This document shows positions 61,155 through 64,000 of a stretch of 64,000 bases of DNA, one piece after another. Position 1 is the stretch's first letter. The number at the start of each line of letters is the position of its first letter. The position numbers were made by a program, and so were the translations under genes. The stretch is taken from the NCBI GenBank assembly GCA_009760855.2, contig WPIO01000001.1, positions 11,544,001 through 11,608,000 of the forward strand, read 5' to 3'. The DNA comes from Cristatella mucedo (taxonomy: Eukaryota > Bryozoa > Phylactolaemata > Cristatellidae). Under the pieces are notes generated by a model. That model did no database searches. It had not been told where the DNA came from and was given only the letters and a program-made list of their open reading frames with translations.

Positions 61155-63015
61155 CTCTTTCTCCCTCTCTCTTCTCTCTACACTTACTCTCTCTCTGTCT
61201 CAAGCCCCACCTATCTGCCTTTCTAGCTCCAGCTCTGCCTTTCTCCCTTTCTCTTCTTGACTCTCATCACGTCGTTCTCTCTTGTTCATGTCACCATAAT
61301 GTATTCTGCGTTTCAATTCTCAGGATTCATTGACTGACGATCTAGACGATCTCTCGTTTGCTGCACGCTGAGCTCGAGCACCGATGCTCGAGCACCTGTG
61401 GGCCGTACTCGGTCGGCGCACGCCGTTGGAATGTGCCGCGTAGTAAGCGAGCTCCCATTTTCAACTTCGACTTGTCTATTCGTTTCGGACGCGGCTAACC
61501 TTTAGTTGCCGCGTGCAATTGCAGAGAACGGTAACGTCTACTCGTGGGGCGTAGGCGTCGACGGCCAGCTGGGTCACGGTGCAGACGAGAACTTCGTCGC
61601 AGCGCCCAGGAAACTTTCAGACACGAGGCTTGCAGCCAACACTGCTTCGATCAGTGCCGGTGACCTGTACTCGGCAGCTATAATAGGTACGTGCGTCGGG
61701 CAAACTGGCGTCGGGCAGACTGGGCTAAAACGCCAAAAAGGCCGCATCGTCGGAGAAATGCGCTCAATGGTAACTCCTGCTGCTGTTCAGATGACCGACT
61801 CTTTCAGGTTCACTCACTCATTCGTTCAAGCATTTCTTGCACAGCTATTGCTCTATAGCATGCCCGGCAGCTATACGTTGCCGGGCATGCTATACGTGGT
61901 TGGCAGTCGTTCGGGCTCAGCTCTGATTGGTTATGCAAGTCAGAGGGTGATGCCATGACTTAGCTGAGGCTGTGTTACTTTGCGTCGTCGGTCGACTCGA
62001 TAAGAGATTCTCGATCGGTTTGTCGATCAGATTCTGCAGGCGACGAGCCAGCGACTCGCACCCGCCACCGACATCAGCCTTATGGCTCTTTTTCTTTCGC
62101 TCAAGCATTCCTTAGCTGCGCTTCGCGAGCGTCTGGTACAATCTGCTCAATCCGCTCGACGACGCCGCTCCTTCCGACTCAGCCGGCGGCTCGTCAATCT
62201 GCGGCCAACTCGGGCGGAGGCTGGAGCGGTAGCGGACGAAGCCGACGTGGCGCTTTGGAACAGCCGCTCGGCGGCCATTGGTCATACTTGATTGGCGAGC
62301 GCCGCTCTTTACCTTTCAGCTTCTGGAGAGCTATTCATGTGGGGAAAGAACAGTCACACTATAGACTGCCACCACATTCCTGCTGCCAGAATCTACGTAC
62401 CGACCGAGGTGGATACAGCCTCCTGTCCGGTCAAGGCCGTGGCGTGCGGGAGTTGGCATGCAGCTTGCGTTGTCGGACAGCCAGGTAGGAGGCCAAGCAG
62501 CCCGGCGATGTCGATCGGACGACTGCTGCTCGGTGCTCCGAGGAAAAATTCTACTGCTGCTACTGCTGCTGCTGCTGCCGCTGCTGCTGCTGTCGCTGGT
62601 TCGGAAGGTTGATTCTGCGAGCTTTGCTTTCCTAACCGGTAGCATGCGGTGCGACGGATGAACGACAGGTGGCGCTCGCGCAAAAGGCAGCTCTGCCGAG
62701 CGAAAGAGTAACGTGCACGATTTTCGTGCTCATGGCCGCACGGACGTTACATTTAGAATGACACTCATGGCGTCGTAGTCGGTCAAGCGAGAATTCGCCG
62801 TTTACCGTTTAGATGAGGTCTTAAACCTATCCTTGCGGCTCGTCTGTATTTTTGACGAGTTTGTGGAAGACAGCTCCATTGTCACGTTGCGTCGTCTACT
62901 AAATCCAAAGAGAACCCTGGGCCGGTCTCCAAAAGCGGCTGGTGATGTTAACTTTTGGTGCCTTTTGCGTCGGAGCAGCACAGCACAATCGTTTCTACCT
63001 CTGCCGGCAGCGTAG
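51615..63015 (+). CDS. RCC1-repeat protein, predicted complete seven-bladed propeller (470 aa, nine exons)
   Basis: Exons: 51615-51825, 51916-51958, 55471-55714, 58910-59028, 59142-59263, 59487-59630, 61525-61686, 62320-62484, 62813-63015. All introns are GT..AG and phases agree through to TAG. The ATG at 51615 has a strong context (A at -3, G at +4). RCC1 signatures along the predicted protein: CWG 12-14 with VACGSSHT 59-66; YAWG 76-79 with CCGGRQT 115-121; FRIDG 131-135 with ACGDRHS 187-193; YASG 203-206 with YGQLG 210-214; VWG 253-255 with AAGGAHCMAL; YSWG 300-303 with GQLGHG 308-313; FMWG 354-357 with VACGSWH. RCC1 propellers act as exchange factors or protein/chromatin docking scaffolds (family knowledge); no kinase, BTB, HECT or other domain is visible, so the function here is unknown. 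Two blades lack the usual Trp. Exon 3 and the last exon rest mainly on phase and motif; the C-terminal 66 residues are not recognisable and an internal donor near 62940 could change the end. Confidence 0.8.
52974..53773 (+). mobile_element. LINE-A copy nested in LINE-B
   Basis: Starts in the LINE-A C-terminal region and ends with the hairpin remnant (TTCCTAGAAAGAGATAGAG, GGGCGCTATATCAAATGG) and an ATT-rich tail. Flanked by TATGCTTC at 52966-52973 and 53774-53781, and the host LINE-B reads on after the second copy. Confidence 0.9.
53815..53996 (+). mobile_element. SINE-2 copy nested in LINE-B
   Basis: A box TGGCTCACTAGG at 53825-53836 and B box GGTTCGAATCC at 53877-53887. Then GGGCGATCCTTTATCGCC and the tail GCCGTCAAGGTTCTTCTGTC, ending AGAGGCTGTTAAATCAGCC and (TATT)n. 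LINE-B sequence flanks both sides. Confidence 0.9.
55216..55261. repeat. (GA)n microsatellite
   Basis: About 23 AG units at the end of a 200-bp purine-rich stretch; inside intron 2 of the RCC1-repeat gene. Confidence 0.95.
56640..57830 (-). mobile_element. LINE-C copy, degenerate, RCC1-repeat gene intron 3
   Basis: Minus strand carries a decayed CR1-like RT. A piece ending near 57568 reads NADNTRIYLSLD where the family has YADDTQLYL. Then YFQPSNIANIMACLCKNTAV and ELVHAFVTWLLVHCDSL, and the 3' end near 56640-56720. The catalytic YADD is lost. Confidence 0.75.
58400..58430. repeat. Palindrome resembling a LINE/SINE tail
   Basis: GGCGCTATA (58400-58408) and TATAGCGCC (58422-58430) are perfect inverted copies around TAATACGTTTTAT; the same GCGCTATA ends the SINE-1 tail. 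In intron 3 of the RCC1-repeat gene. Confidence 0.8.
59817..60959 (+). mobile_element. LINE-A copy, 5'-truncated, RCC1-repeat gene intron 6
   Basis: Open from the truncation to 60730 without stop: LPLADVIAKHHLDFHFYADD, intact YADD motif, FLKLNDDKTNLLVMGKPRV and the complete C-terminal region ending KTHLFRTAFSGSM. Then the hairpin (AAAGCGC 60896-60902 against GGGCGTTTT) and ATTATTATTATTATTA. Flanked by AACGTT at 59811-59816 and 60960-60965. It lacks the N-terminal half of the RT, so it is inactive; it supplies the unbroken C-terminus against which other copies can be judged. Confidence 0.9.
61099..61200. repeat. (CT)n microsatellite
   Basis: About 100 bp pyrimidine tract with TTCT and CCCT interruptions, in intron 6 of the RCC1-repeat gene. 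Confidence 0.95.
61854..61894. repeat. Perfect hairpin, 16-bp arms, 9-nt loop
   Basis: TATAGCATGCCCGGCA, loop GCTATACGT, then the exact reverse complement. In intron 7 of the RCC1-repeat gene. Confidence 0.9.
62555..62602. repeat. (CTG)n trinucleotide repeat
   Basis: Impure CTG/CTA/CCG triplets (about 14 units) in intron 8 of the RCC1-repeat gene. Confidence 0.85.
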
Positions 63016-63044
63016 CTTAGCGTGTGGATTAGGTCAGACAATGC

Positions 63045-63225
63045 AGCTTCGCTGGTCACGACGGGTGAGGCGGTTGCTTGCACGACCTCGGTCCCGAGGT
63101 CGTGGGTTCGATTCCTGTGGTGGGCGATCCTTTATCGCCACTGCAAGCAGTGGTGATAGCCGTAAAGGCTCTTCTGTCGCTATACAAAAAGAGGCTGTTT
63201 AATCAGCTAGGATTTATTTATTTAT
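63045..63225 (+). mobile_element. SINE-2 copy, just after the RCC1-repeat stop codon
   Basis: Partly decayed A box (TGGTCACGACGGG), B box GGTTCGATTCC, GGGCGATCCTTTATCGCC and the tail AGCCGTAAAGGCTCTTCTG through AAGAGGCTGTTTAATCAGC. Starts about 30 bp after the predicted TAG, so it may lie in the 3' UTR. Confidence 0.85.
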
Positions 63226-63738
63226 AGCCTTCAGCTCCCGTATTTCAGCCATCGCTGGAACTGAGCGGGCTTTAATCGTGATAAGCAAACCTACTTAAGT
63301 CACTAACTATAAGTTTGAACCGAGAAGCGGACGCAAAGCTGAGCAAGCAGTGCAAGCTGAGGATGTTCAGTACCTTTCTGAGCTTGTCCGGACAGGAGAG
63401 AAAACATGCCATTCTTTCTACCAGACCTGCCTACTAATCGCTACTTTATAAGGACCTTCGGAGGATAATATGATTCAAGAAATGGAAATTCCTTATTACT
63501 TAAGCACGGAATGCAAGCAGATCGTTGCTGGCATAGCGAGAGCCCCTTAATTATGACGGGTGCAAAAAAGGCTAGTTTAGTCGATTACCAAATATTTTTG
63601 TACTCGTCTAGTATTCGTTGTGCGGACGTCCTTTTTAATTGCAGCAGGATAAAGGCACCCTAAAGTCGTTGCTTCTCCATATCTATCCACTTTATCTCTC
63701 TATCTTCTCTCTCTCTTCCCTCTCTCTTCCCTCTGTCT
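63226..63738. other. Unannotated DNA downstream of the RCC1-repeat gene
   Basis: No AATAAA or ATTAAA signal seen on the plus strand between the stop codon and 63660, and no repeat recognised. Confidence 0.4.
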
Positions 63739-63748
63739 CTCCATCCCT

Positions 63749-63814
<66 letters not shown>

Positions 63815-63823
63815 GTCTCTCTG

Positions 63824-63896
<73 letters not shown>
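63739..63896. repeat. (CT)n microsatellite
   Basis: Two pure CT runs of about 55 bp each separated by (CTGTCTCT)n, with CT-rich flanks. Confidence 0.95.
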
Positions 63897-64000
63897 GTTA
63901 GTGTTGGTCTCTCTCGCCGTCTCAGTCTGTGTCTCTTGTCCTCTGTCTGCAGCTGTCTCTTTCGGCGATTGTCCTCGTTGTTCATCCTTTCTAATTATCG

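Overview
This is a repeat-rich stretch of nuclear DNA from an animal, most likely an invertebrate; the phylum cannot be read from the sequence. Evidence: two protein-coding genes broken by many spliceosomal introns (GT..AG, phases matching at every junction), truncated CR1/L2-type non-LTR retrotransposons, tRNA-derived SINEs, and long (GA)n, (AC)n and (AGACAG)n tracts. There is no bacterial-style gene packing, CRISPR array or operon.

Left end, 1-10432, minus strand: the 5' eleven coding exons of a dynamin-1-like (DRP1/DNM1L) mitochondrial/peroxisomal fission GTPase. The start codon is at 10432; the gene runs off the left edge inside the stalk region. All GTPase motifs are intact. Introns 4, 5, 7 and 10 contain transposon debris, including a LINE-B copy with an inverted 5' part whose homology stops about 10 bp from the exon 4 donor.

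Middle, about 10.4-51.5 kb: no host gene that I can identify. It holds fragments of three LINE families (A, B, C), two tRNA-derived SINE families, a roughly 1.5 kb direct duplication (38513-40009 and 40445-41942), a large imperfect inverted repeat (28610-29120), minisatellites and polypurine tracts up to about 1.1 kb. A few short protein-like open frames are listed with low confidence.

Right end, 51615-63015, plus strand: nine exons that join into a predicted 470-residue protein made almost entirely of RCC1-type repeats, seven by my count, i.e. a complete seven-bladed beta-propeller. I cannot assign it to a named RCC1 subfamily. Its introns hold a three-layer nest of transposons (52580-54070), a degenerate LINE-C and a LINE-A insertion.

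The most distinctive repeat signal is a stem-loop at the 3' end of LINE-A, followed by (ATT)n, which also appears in the tail of the tRNA-derived SINE-1. This is the arrangement expected if the SINE borrows the LINE's reverse transcriptase. I found no convincing new multi-gene system; the interest lies in the transposon architecture and the unclassified RCC1 protein.
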